From positions 1-64,000 of the forward strand of contig JANQLT010000074.1 in assembly GCA_028280455.1 (NCBI GenBank): DNA of 64,000 nt. The letters are read 5' to 3'. Below, piece by piece: positions 1 to 7,200 of this stretch (positions are counted from its first letter, which is position 1; the number at the start of each line of letters is the position of its first letter). This DNA is from Kiloniellales bacterium. GTDB lineage: Bacteria; Pseudomonadota; Alphaproteobacteria; Kiloniellales; JAKSDN01. The position numbers and the translations under genes were made by a program. Under the pieces are notes generated by a model. The model did not search any database, was not told where the DNA came from, and saw only the letters and a list, made by a program, of their open reading frames with translations.

Positions 1-95
1 GGTGAGGGGGCAGGTCGTTTCCCTTTGGCGGCGGGACGGCGATGACACCTAAGTCGGCAAAGCGCTAGTTACTCGACGCCGACGGCGACCCGAGA

Positions 96-950
96 TCACG
101 CGGCGCGGCACTCGGCGATGAAGGCGATGAGCAGCTCGCTGATCTGCTCGGGCTGGTCTTCCATGGCGAAGTGGCCGCAGTCGGGCAGCAGGTGCAGCAC
201 CGAGCCGGGGATGGCCGCATGCAGCTTGCGCGCCCAGTCGACCACCTGCCAGGCGTCGTTCTGTCCCCAGATGATCTGGACCGGCAGGGCCGCCAGCTCC
301 GCCAGCCGGTGGCTGATCTCGGCGGTGTGCTTGTGGTCGTAGTGCGCCACCTGGTGCTGGAACAGGCTGGCCTGGCCGACCGGCCCGGAGATCAGGTCGA
401 GATAGACCTCCAGGGAGCTGGCGGCGAACTTCTCCCGATGCTCGACGGTGCTCAGCAGCCATTCGCGGAAGTGCGCCCGATGCTCGCCGTCCGGCTTCTT
501 GATCAGCGCATCGAGGCCGGCCTTCATCTGCTCATTCGTCCGCTTCGACGGCCAGCTGTCGAAGCTGACGCAGTCGATCAGGGTCAGGCTCTTCGCCCGT
601 TGCGGATGGAAGATGCAGAGCCGCTGGGCGATGGCGCCGCCGATGTCGTGGGCGACGACGTGGGCGCTCTCCAGCCCCCAATGCGCCATCAGGCCCTGCA
701 GCACCGGCACCTGTCCCGTGACGGAGGTGTCGACGGATGGGGAGGCCGGGCGCTCGGAGGCGCCGTAGCCCAGCAGGTCGAAGACGTGCACCCGATGCCC
801 CGCCTCGGTCAGCCGCGGCGCCACCTGGCGCCAGATGTAGGACGACGACGGCGTGCCGTGGACCAGCACCACAGGCTCGCCCTGGCCGATGGCGGCGCAG
901 GCGATGCGATGGCCGGCGATCAGGACGTTCTCGTCGGTGAGGCTGGACAT
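96..950 (-). CDS. Alpha/beta hydrolase, haloalkane dehalogenase-like
   Basis: Predicted cytosolic alpha/beta-fold hydrolase of 284 residues, the usual length for the family. The oxyanion motif HGTP lies at about residues 31-34. The nucleophile elbow reads AHDIGG, putting an aspartate at about residue 102 instead of serine, as in haloalkane and haloacetate dehalogenases. A likely acid residue sits in GQNDAW and the catalytic histidine in CGHFAMED near the C-terminus. An Asp nucleophile also occurs in some ester or epoxide hydrolases, so the substrate is unknown. It lies 46 bases downstream of a tetR-type gene on the same strand and is probably co-transcribed and repressed by it. Confidence 0.88.
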   Translation of the reverse strand: MSSLTDENVLIAGHRIACAAIGQGEPVVLVHGTPSSSYIWRQVAPRLTEAGHRVHVFDLLGYGASERPASPSVDTSVTGQVPVLQGLMAHWGLESAHVVAHDIGGAIAQRLCIFHPQRAKSLTLIDCVSFDSWPSKRTNEQMKAGLDALIKKPDGEHRAHFREWLLSTVEHREKFAASSLEVYLDLISGPVGQASLFQHQVAHYDHKHTAEISHRLAELAALPVQIIWGQNDAWQVVDWARKLHAAIPGSVLHLLPDCGHFAMEDQPEQISELLIAFIAECRAA

Positions 951-996
951 CGCTCGATCTCCCTAGCGGACGATCACTTGTCGTTCAGCGGTCTCA

Positions 997-1533
997 TCAG
1001 TTCGAGGGCGCGGCCTCCGGCTGGAGCAAGGTCACGGCGGTCTGCCGCGCGGCGCGGAAGGCTTCATGGCCCAGGATGGGCCAGGCGGCCGTCGCGCCTT
1101 CGTGCAGAAGGTAGAGGCTATCGGCCAGGTCCGGCCGTCCCGAACGGCGGCCCAGGAGCGAGCGGGTGGCTTCCTTCTGGCGCGCGACCGTGGCGCGGAT
1201 CTCGTCGTTCGAGGGGTGCGCCGCGAGCGCGTGGAGGAACAGGCAGCCCGATGCGGTTTCGCCGCTCATCCAAGCTTCGATCCGCCCGAAGAGGTGCTCG
1301 ATCGACGCCGGGCCGTCGGCCGGGGCGCCCGCCTCGACGAAGTCGAGATAGCGGTCGTGGCGGTGCGTGAGCGCGGCGACGACCATGGCGTCGCGCGACG
1401 GGAAGTACTTGTAGAGCGTCCGCAGGCTGACGCCGGCGGCATCGCGCAAGGCGTCGACGCCGGGCTCGAGGAACCCGCGGTCGACGAAACAGGCTTCCAG
1501 GCGCGCCGCGATCTGGCTCGGCAAATCGGTCAT
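997..1533 (-). CDS. TetR/AcrR family transcriptional regulator
   Basis: A 178-residue repressor-type protein. The N-terminal helix-turn-helix is visible at about residues 23-50 (GVDALRDAAGVSLRTLYKYF), the classic TetR recognition helix ending in LYKYFPSRD. The C-terminal ligand domain is divergent, as usual. It is the first gene of a two-gene unit with the alpha/beta hydrolase. An imperfect palindrome lies about 11 bases upstream of the start codon, which suggests autoregulation and control of the hydrolase. The inducer cannot be told from sequence. Confidence 0.9.
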   Translation of the reverse strand: MTDLPSQIAARLEACFVDRGFLEPGVDALRDAAGVSLRTLYKYFPSRDAMVVAALTHRHDRYLDFVEAGAPADGPASIEHLFGRIEAWMSGETASGCLFLHALAAHPSNDEIRATVARQKEATRSLLGRRSGRPDLADSLYLLHEGATAAWPILGHEAFRAARQTAVTLLQPEAAPSN

Positions 1534-1543
1534 GCTAGACGCA

Positions 1544-1561
1544 GTAGAACGTTCGTTTTAC
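1544..1561. promoter_or_regulatory. Candidate TetR operator
   Basis: The 18-base sequence GTAGAACGTTCGTTTTAC matches its own reverse complement at 14 of 18 positions and contains the AACG/CGTT half-site pattern common for TetR-type repressors. It lies directly upstream of the tetR-type start codon. Binding is inferred from symmetry and position only. Confidence 0.5.
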
Positions 1562-1594
1562 CTCGTCAAGCGGAAATCGATCGCTGGAACGGCT

Positions 1595-3943
1595 CTAGCG
1601 CCTGAGGTCGTTGCAGACGCAGATCGGGAAGAAGTCGTCGATCTGATGCCGGCCGGCCGAGAGCCCGGGGCAGATGCTCTCGTCCCAGACCTGCAGATGC
1701 AAGATATAGCCGCAGCACTCGCCCGGCACCTCCTCGCCGTTCGGCCCGACATGGGCGCGGTCCAGGGTGAGGGCCGGCTCGGCGGGGTTGCAGACCCGGT
1801 CCAGGCGCCGGAAGTCGAGGACCGTCAGGATGCCCGGCGTCTTGGGCGGGATGACGCCGGCCGGCGGGTTGGCGGTCGGGCAGCGCACGCCCGGCTCGCC
1901 GACCCGGCCGCTGCCGACGAAGGGCCCGCCCCAGGGCGGCCCGCTCGGCCCCGGGATCGGCAGGTTGAACCAGGGGCCGCCGTCCTTCTTGATGCGCAGT
2001 CGGTAGCCGCCGAAGTTGTCGCTCGGGTTCGCCGTGTTGCCTTCCTCGATGTACTCGTCGTAGGCGATGCCGAGCAGCGAGGCCGGCCAGGGCTGCAGGC
2101 AGTCGCCGCCGTCGGCGGCGAACTTGCTGAGCACGATGCTGCCGCAGGGCGGCAGGCCGGAGACTTGCGTGATCTCGCCGTGGATATCCTTGTTGTCGAA
2201 CCAGGCCTGCTGCAGGTCGTGCTTGATGCCGCCGCCCGTGTCCTCGACCGAAAGCCGCAGGGTGTAGCGGCCGCTGTGGCAGTTGCTCGTCGGCAGCGGC
2301 GTCGAGGCCCAGAGCGCCGGCGCCGGGCAGGGCGGCTCGGAGGGCTCGATCGGGAAGGACTGCGGCGTCTCGGTCGACCAGCGGCTGGCCTGCAGCCAGT
2401 TCCAGACCGGCGAGCAGGCGGCCGGCGGCCAGTGCATCTCGCGCCAGCGCGAGGTCAGCGCGCCTTCGAAGATCTTGGTGCTGCTGGCGTCGAGCTGCAG
2501 CAGGGTGTTGTAGTCGACCTGCCAGAACTGGACGAAGCCCGGCAGGGTCGGGTCGACCACGAAGCCCGGGTGGTAGCTCAGGGTGAAGCGCTTGATGTCC
2601 TGGCCCGAGCAGCCGCCGATGTTGGCGCTGCCGACGACCCGCAGGCGGGTGCCGAAGGCGCGCACCCGGTTGCCGGCGTCGGTGAGCTGGGCGGTCGGAT
2701 CGAAGATGCCCGGCGGCTCGGCCGCTTCGATGCCCTCGAGGCCGCGGATCCAGACCAGGTTGCGCTGCAGCTCGAAGGTGATCGAGCAGCACTGCGGCGT
2801 GCCGCTCTGCGAGGAGTAGAGGCAGAGCCGGATCTCGACGGCGCCGCTGTCGACGTAGGGGAAGGTCTCGAGATAGCCGAGCGTACCGTTGAACAGGCCG
2901 CAGGCGCCCTGCGCCGCGCCCCCTGGGTACTTGATGCCGGCCGAGCTGTAGGGCCCGACGCCGCCTTCGCGCCACTCCAAGGTGTAGTGGCTGCAGAAGG
3001 CGCCGGCCGCCGTGCCGACGATCTCGACGCCGCGCAGGATGCCGGCGACCGGGATCTCCTGCTCCTCGGTGCAGCCGCTCGGCTTGGCGATCTCACAGAC
3101 TAGAGGGCCGAAGCAACGCCGCACGCAGAGCCAGTAGAGCAGCAGGCAGATAAGGACCTGCAGGAAGTTGCGCGAGCGCGCCAGGCAGCAGCCGAAGCGG
3201 ATGGCGCAGAGGCACCAGCAGCGGCAGAACCAGAAGAAGGGCTCCTGCGACAGCTTGGCGAAGGCCTCCTTGCCGAACAGCGCCTCGGCGACCTCCGGGT
3301 TGTGCAGCCGCTCGAAAACCTGGCCCAGCTCGGCCTCGCCTTCCTCGCAGTCGATGCGGCCCTCGAGCACGTCGTCCGGGACGCTCGTCGCGAAGTCCAT
3401 GACCGCGAGCTGCTCGGTCAGGTAGGGCTTGTAGGCGCCGGCGAAGGCCTGCACGAGCTTCTGGAAGTCGGCGCGCTGCTCCGCCGTCAGCGGCTCGGCC
3501 ACGGGCTGGCCGATCACCCGGCGGACGCAAAGCCAATAGCGGTAGAGGTAGTAGACGAAGGCCCGGAAGTTGCGCGGCCCCCGGCAGACCAGCCAGCCGA
3601 AGACCATGCAGCAGCGAATGTGCAGGAAGCACCAGCGCCAGCGCTCGATCGGCCCGAGGGTCTCTTGCGCCTCCTTGGGCAGGATCCGCAGGGCGACTTC
3701 TTCGGTGAAGAAGGCCTCGAAGATCCTGTGGGCCTGCTCGATCTCGTCGTCGCAGTCCGGCGGGTTCTTCTCGGCCTCCTTGCGCAAGCGCCCGGCGTCG
3801 CGGACCCGTTTGACGTCCTCCTCGACCACCGGCTTGTAGGCCTCGAGCAGCGCCTTGAGAACGACCTGGAAGTCCTCGCTGTCGAGGATCTCCTTGTGCT
3901 CTTCGAGCAGCGCTTTGGCTACCGGAACCTCGTTTTCGGGCAT
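1595..3943 (-). CDS. Cys-rich protein with duplicated helical module, unknown function
   Basis: I do not recognise a family for this 782-residue protein. Two related units fill residues 1 to about 290. Each has an acidic helical stretch followed by a Trp/Cys/Arg-rich hydrophobic segment; the first ends RNFRAFVYYLYRYWLCVRR and the second RNFLQVLICLLLYWLCVRR. The rest (about 300-782) looks beta-rich, with many Cys, Pro and Gly residues and short aromatic strands, and ends in a Cys-containing ICVCNDL stretch. There is no N-terminal signal peptide. The start is supported by GGGGAGGA about 7 bases before the ATG. It stands alone, downstream of no obvious partner, so role and location are open. Confidence 0.8.
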   Translation of the reverse strand: MPENEVPVAKALLEEHKEILDSEDFQVVLKALLEAYKPVVEEDVKRVRDAGRLRKEAEKNPPDCDDEIEQAHRIFEAFFTEEVALRILPKEAQETLGPIERWRWCFLHIRCCMVFGWLVCRGPRNFRAFVYYLYRYWLCVRRVIGQPVAEPLTAEQRADFQKLVQAFAGAYKPYLTEQLAVMDFATSVPDDVLEGRIDCEEGEAELGQVFERLHNPEVAEALFGKEAFAKLSQEPFFWFCRCWCLCAIRFGCCLARSRNFLQVLICLLLYWLCVRRCFGPLVCEIAKPSGCTEEQEIPVAGILRGVEIVGTAAGAFCSHYTLEWREGGVGPYSSAGIKYPGGAAQGACGLFNGTLGYLETFPYVDSGAVEIRLCLYSSQSGTPQCCSITFELQRNLVWIRGLEGIEAAEPPGIFDPTAQLTDAGNRVRAFGTRLRVVGSANIGGCSGQDIKRFTLSYHPGFVVDPTLPGFVQFWQVDYNTLLQLDASSTKIFEGALTSRWREMHWPPAACSPVWNWLQASRWSTETPQSFPIEPSEPPCPAPALWASTPLPTSNCHSGRYTLRLSVEDTGGGIKHDLQQAWFDNKDIHGEITQVSGLPPCGSIVLSKFAADGGDCLQPWPASLLGIAYDEYIEEGNTANPSDNFGGYRLRIKKDGGPWFNLPIPGPSGPPWGGPFVGSGRVGEPGVRCPTANPPAGVIPPKTPGILTVLDFRRLDRVCNPAEPALTLDRAHVGPNGEEVPGECCGYILHLQVWDESICPGLSAGRHQIDDFFPICVCNDLRR

Positions 3944-4255
3944 GACTCGTCCTCCCCGTTGCGCGCATCGGGCAAAGCTGTGATCCGCCGTCCCCCGGAT
4001 GTCCCATCCGGGGTCACGCGAGGATCGCGTCGCATGTCGGTTTGGCGCGTTTTCCCCCGCGCGAGACCGATGATGCGGCCGGTCGCCTTCGCGCGGGTGT
4101 GACTTGCGCGGGAGAAGCCTGTGGCTTGCTGGTGAGAGAGTTGGGACGTGACCGCAGAGCGCGGCTTAGGAGTTGCGTCTAAGGAACCGGCACCGCGATG
4201 CGAATTCGACTCTCGAACGGCGCCGATGCCGCCTCAGGTCGTCGCGTCCCGCCCC
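3944..4255. other. Intergenic stretch without recognisable gene
   Basis: Upstream region of the Cys-rich protein gene. It should hold that gene's promoter; I see the ribosome binding site but no convincing -35/-10 pair. No ORF here has protein-like sequence and I see no RNA gene. It ends at the decayed mttB 3' copy. Confidence 0.5.
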
Positions 4256-4324
4256 TGCACCTGATGCTTGCGCCGCGCCACCTAGTCGGCCAGCGCCTCG
4301 TCGGTCGGCGGATCGAGGGGTGGC
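4256..4324 (-). pseudogene. Decayed duplicate of mttB-like 3' end
   Basis: This 69-base stretch aligns without gaps to 5675-5743, the last codons of the intact mttB-like gene, with about eight mismatches. Read on the minus strand it would encode a PLDP..DEALAD..VARRKHQV-like tail, but the codon matching the Tyr of the intact copy is TAG, so it is interrupted. Similarity stops at both ends. Together with the intact copy it forms direct repeats flanking the toxin-antitoxin genes. It could be a remnant of a second mttB paralogue or an old attachment-site-like duplication. Confidence 0.7.
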
Positions 4325-4402
4325 CGAGATGGCTAGAATGCTGGTAGGGAATCGCCACGATTGGCGAACAAAACAAGAATATGTTGACTTATTAGTTTCA
4401 GT

Positions 4403-4756
4403 ATGCAGTCTTTCTGCAATAGAAAGGCTTCAGTCTTGCCAGCAGACATCGTCCAACGCCCGTCTGCTCATCAGAGGTTCGACTCAGTCCAGCGATTGGG
4501 GCTGATGCCAGACGACCAGCGAGGCGATGACTTTTTGAGCTCTGAAATGCGCGATGCAGAGCGAACTGCGATTGGTTTGACGAAACCTGAGATCGGTGAC
4601 GGGAACCTAGATCGTCGATTGCTGGAAGGCTGTAAGCGAATCAGTTCTCTTGCTCGTACCTTCGAAGCGTTGGTAGCAGAAGAATCTGGCCGCGCCCTTC
4701 CACCGCTAGTCCGAGCATCGCGCAAGCATGGTCCAGATCTGATGAGTTCGCCATGA
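4403..4756 (+). CDS. Possible small hypothetical protein ahead of antitoxin
   Basis: A 117-residue ORF in the lower-GC insert, with no recognised domain. The C-terminal half is charged and looks helical (RRLLEGCKRISSLARTFEAL). Its stop codon overlaps the antitoxin ATG in an ATGA arrangement, which is typical of translational coupling. Against it, there is no clear ribosome binding site, the N-terminal third is not protein-like, and overlapping ORFs exist on the other strand. It may be a genuine third gene of the insert, a broken gene, or chance. Confidence 0.28.
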   Translation: MQSFCNRKASVLPADIVQRPSAHQRFDSVQRLGLMPDDQRGDDFLSSEMRDAERTAIGLTKPEIGDGNLDRRLLEGCKRISSLARTFEALVAEESGRALPPLVRASRKHGPDLMSSP

Positions 4757-5103
4757 ATAGGCCTCTGATGAAGCCCGTCGTTCGGTTTTTGAGCGACCTG
4801 CAGAAAACTGGCGGGCTCAAGGGAAGCGACATTGCCAACTTCACTGACGTCTCAAAGTCGACAGTCTCTCGTTGGTCCAGCGGTGAGAAATCTCCTCATC
4901 CCCAAAAGCAGCTCTTTCTATCCGATCTGCACTACGTGGTTATGCGCTTGAGCGAGTATTATGGCGCCGAGGAAATCCGAGCTTGGCTCTATGCAATGCA
5001 TCCTCAACTCGACGGAAGGCGTGCGATCGACCTCATCTACGAAGATCGGTCTGAAGAGATCCTGAACGTTCTCGATCGGCTCGATGCGGACGTCTATCTC
5101 TAG
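4753..5103 (+). CDS. Xre/ParS-type antitoxin of a RES toxin-antitoxin pair
   Basis: A 116-residue protein with an N-terminal helix-turn-helix (GSDIANFTDVSKSTVSRW, about residues 24-42) and a C-terminal MbcA/ParS/Xre toxin-binding region (former DUF2384), visible as IRAWLYAMHPQLDGRRAIDLI. In this family the antitoxin neutralises the partner by occupying its active site and represses the shared promoter. The RES toxin gene starts two bases after its stop codon. The start is uncertain: a second Met at residue 6 is possible and neither has a strong Shine-Dalgarno. Codon use is visibly less GC-rich than the neighbours, suggesting acquisition. Confidence 0.88.
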   Translation: MNRPLMKPVVRFLSDLQKTGGLKGSDIANFTDVSKSTVSRWSSGEKSPHPQKQLFLSDLHYVVMRLSEYYGAEEIRAWLYAMHPQLDGRRAIDLIYEDRSEEILNVLDRLDADVYL

Positions 5104-5105
5104 CG

Positions 5106-5663
5106 ATGGGCCCTCCCATCAGGGATAGCGGTCTGCTCGATGCTCTCGAGCAAATGAAGCAAGAGCCGTTCTCTGGAAATGTTTGGAGGTCAGTTCGAGA
5201 AGGTAGGGATCCAACGGAGTGCTCCAGTGCAGGAGGGCGCTGGGATGATCGGTCATTCGATGTTCTGTACACCTCAGAGGCTCGCGAGGGTGCGCTAGAG
5301 GAACGGAGGTTCCATCTCTTTAGAGGTCAGCCATTCCCTCCATCCTTGGTCCGCTATGAAATGTTTGAGTTGTTTGCAGAACTCACCGCCGTTATCTCAC
5401 TCGACAGCCTCGAAACACTCCAAGCAGTTGGGATGAACACAAACAACTATGGTAGGGCTTCGCATGCGGATAGGGTGATCGAGTATCCTCGATCACAAGA
5501 GATTGCAGAAGCGTGCTTTTTTCTCGGTGCGGATGGCATTCTGGTACCAAGTGCGCGGCATGCGTCGCGCAATCTCGTGATCTTCTGCGAACAAGAGAAG
5601 CCTATGAAGATTGAGCTTATGCGTAGCCACGGGTTCATCGACTGGTCCGAAGGTCAGCCCTAA
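5106..5663 (+). CDS. RES-domain toxin
   Basis: A 185-residue RES-family protein. It has the N-terminal Arg in NVWRSV (about residue 28), a GGRW loop, a Tyr-Thr-Ser-Glu segment (LYTSE) and a C-terminal LVPSARHASRN stretch carrying the conserved Ser and Asn. Characterised RES toxins (MbcT, the Pseudomonas and Photorhabdus RES proteins) deplete NAD+, and this one is inferred to do the same. It sits directly behind its antitoxin. Its stop codon lies one base from the convergent stop codon of the mttB-like gene, so the insert ends exactly at that gene's 3' end. It shares the lower-GC character of the insert. Confidence 0.9.
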   Translation: MGPPIRDSGLLDALEQMKQEPFSGNVWRSVREGRDPTECSSAGGRWDDRSFDVLYTSEAREGALEERRFHLFRGQPFPPSLVRYEMFELFAELTAVISLDSLETLQAVGMNTNNYGRASHADRVIEYPRSQEIAEACFFLGADGILVPSARHASRNLVIFCEQEKPMKIELMRSHGFIDWSEGQP

Positions 5664-5664
5664 C

Positions 5665-7200
5665 TTAAGCCCCATGCACCTGATGCTTGCGTCGCGCCAC
5701 GTAGTCCGCCAGCGCCTCGTCGATGGCCGGGTCGAGGGGTGGCTGCTCGTATTCGGTGAGGAGCTGCTTCCAGATCTGGTTGGCGCGCTGCTCGGCGGTG
5801 ACCTGGCCGCGCTCGACCCAGCTGTCGTAGTTGTCCCAGTTGGAGAGCAGGGGGGCGTAGAAGGCCTCTTCGTAGCGCGCCATGGTGTGGGCGGTGCCGA
5901 AGAAATGGCCGGCCGGGCCGACCTCGCGCAGGGCGTCGAGGGCCAGCGTGTCCTCGTCGACCTGTAGGGGCTGCTGCGCGGCGGCCATCATCTGCAGCAT
6001 CTCGGCGTCGATGATCAGCTTCTCGAAGGAGGCCGTCAGGCCGCCGCCGAGCCAGCCGGCGGCGTGCATGATCAGGTTCGCCTGGCCGGTCATGGCACCC
6101 CAGAGCGCCATCTGGCTTTCGTAGGCCGCCTGGGCGTCGTTGGTATTGGCGGCCGTGACGTTGCTCGAGCGGAAGGGTAGGCCGAGGCGCCGGGCGAGCT
6201 GGCCGGAGACCTGGGCGGCCTGGACGTACTCCGGCGTGCCGAAGGCGGGCGCGCCGGTCTTCATGTCGACGTTGGAGGTGAAGCCGCCGTAGAGCACCGG
6301 CGCGCCGGGCCGGACGATCTGGGCCAGGGCGATGCCGGCCATGGCCTCGGCGTGCTGCTGGGCCAGCGCGCCGGCCAGGGTGATCGGCGACATGGCGCCG
6401 GACAGGGTGAAGGGCGTGACGATCACCGCCTGGCCGTGCGCCGCCATGGCCATCAGGCCCTCGGCCATGGGGATGTCGAGCTGCAGCGGCGAGTTGGTGT
6501 TGATGACGCAGGTGAAGACCGGCGTCTCGGCCAGCGCCTCGAGGTCCTTGCCGAGCATGATGGCGGCCATCTCCAGCGCGTCCACGGCCTGCTGTCGGCC
6601 GAGGCCCCAGGGCTGCCAGTTCTTGTCCAGCAGCCGGATCTGCGCCAGGTAGAGGTCGAGATGCCGGGTCTCCGCCGGCCGGTCGAGCGCCTCGAAGCCG
6701 CCGCCGCCTTCCTGGTGCAGCACCTCCAGGCTCTGCACCAGGCGCAGGAAGTCGCACATCTCCTCGAAGCTGCCGTCGCGCCGGCCCTTGTCGAGGTCCA
6801 TGCAGTAGGCCGGGCCGCCGACCGAGACGAAGACCGCCCGGTCCGCGGCGATCTCCAGGTTGCGCGCCGGGTTGCGGGCATGAAGCGTGAAGCGCGGCGG
6901 CGCCTTGGCGACCAGTGCCTCGACCAGCGCGCGCTCGAAGCGCACGCCTTCGCTGCCCTCGTCGACATCGAAGCCGGCGCCGGCGAAGGCGGCGCGCGCC
7001 TCGGCCGACAGCACCTTGAGGCCGATCTCCTCGAGGATGGTCAGCGCGGCCCGGTGGATCGACTCGATCTCGTCGGCGCTGACGATCTCGAGCGGCGCGT
7101 TGCGATAGGTGACCGTCTGCCAGGGCCGCTGGCTGAGGGCGCCGACGCTCCGCTCGCTGCGGGCGGCGCGGCGGCGGCGGGCGCTGCTGCGTTCGGTCAT
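5665..7200 (-). CDS. MttB-family trimethylamine/betaine methyltransferase, non-pyrrolysine
   Basis: A 511-residue member of the trimethylamine methyltransferase family (COG5598). The core shows GGPAYCMDLDKGRR, the repeated TNSPLQLDIPMAEG-type strands and the VLYGGFTSNVDMKTG segment. The frame is uninterrupted, so it lacks the pyrrolysine of archaeal MttB; such proteins, for example MtgB, demethylate glycine betaine or other quaternary amines to a corrinoid or folate acceptor. Its ATG overlaps the stop of the upstream flavoprotein gene (ATGA), so the two are translationally coupled. The substrate is inferred to be a methylated amine. No corrinoid protein is encoded next to it in this window. 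Confidence 0.9.
   Translation of the reverse strand: MTERSSARRRRAARSERSVGALSQRPWQTVTYRNAPLEIVSADEIESIHRAALTILEEIGLKVLSAEARAAFAGAGFDVDEGSEGVRFERALVEALVAKAPPRFTLHARNPARNLEIAADRAVFVSVGGPAYCMDLDKGRRDGSFEEMCDFLRLVQSLEVLHQEGGGGFEALDRPAETRHLDLYLAQIRLLDKNWQPWGLGRQQAVDALEMAAIMLGKDLEALAETPVFTCVINTNSPLQLDIPMAEGLMAMAAHGQAVIVTPFTLSGAMSPITLAGALAQQHAEAMAGIALAQIVRPGAPVLYGGFTSNVDMKTGAPAFGTPEYVQAAQVSGQLARRLGLPFRSSNVTAANTNDAQAAYESQMALWGAMTGQANLIMHAAGWLGGGLTASFEKLIIDAEMLQMMAAAQQPLQVDEDTLALDALREVGPAGHFFGTAHTMARYEEAFYAPLLSNWDNYDSWVERGQVTAEQRANQIWKQLLTEYEQPPLDPAIDEALADYVARRKHQVHGA

Noticed and set aside
1-95. Possible gene end at the left edge
   Set aside because: No ORF with protein-like sequence; it is only the downstream region of the hydrolase gene.
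4470-4500. tRNA T-arm-like GGTTCGACTC
   Set aside because: No acceptor stem, D-arm or anticodon arm can be folded around it.
5665-7200. Pyrrolysine-type MttB
   Set aside because: The frame has no internal amber codon, so it belongs to the non-pyrrolysine branch.
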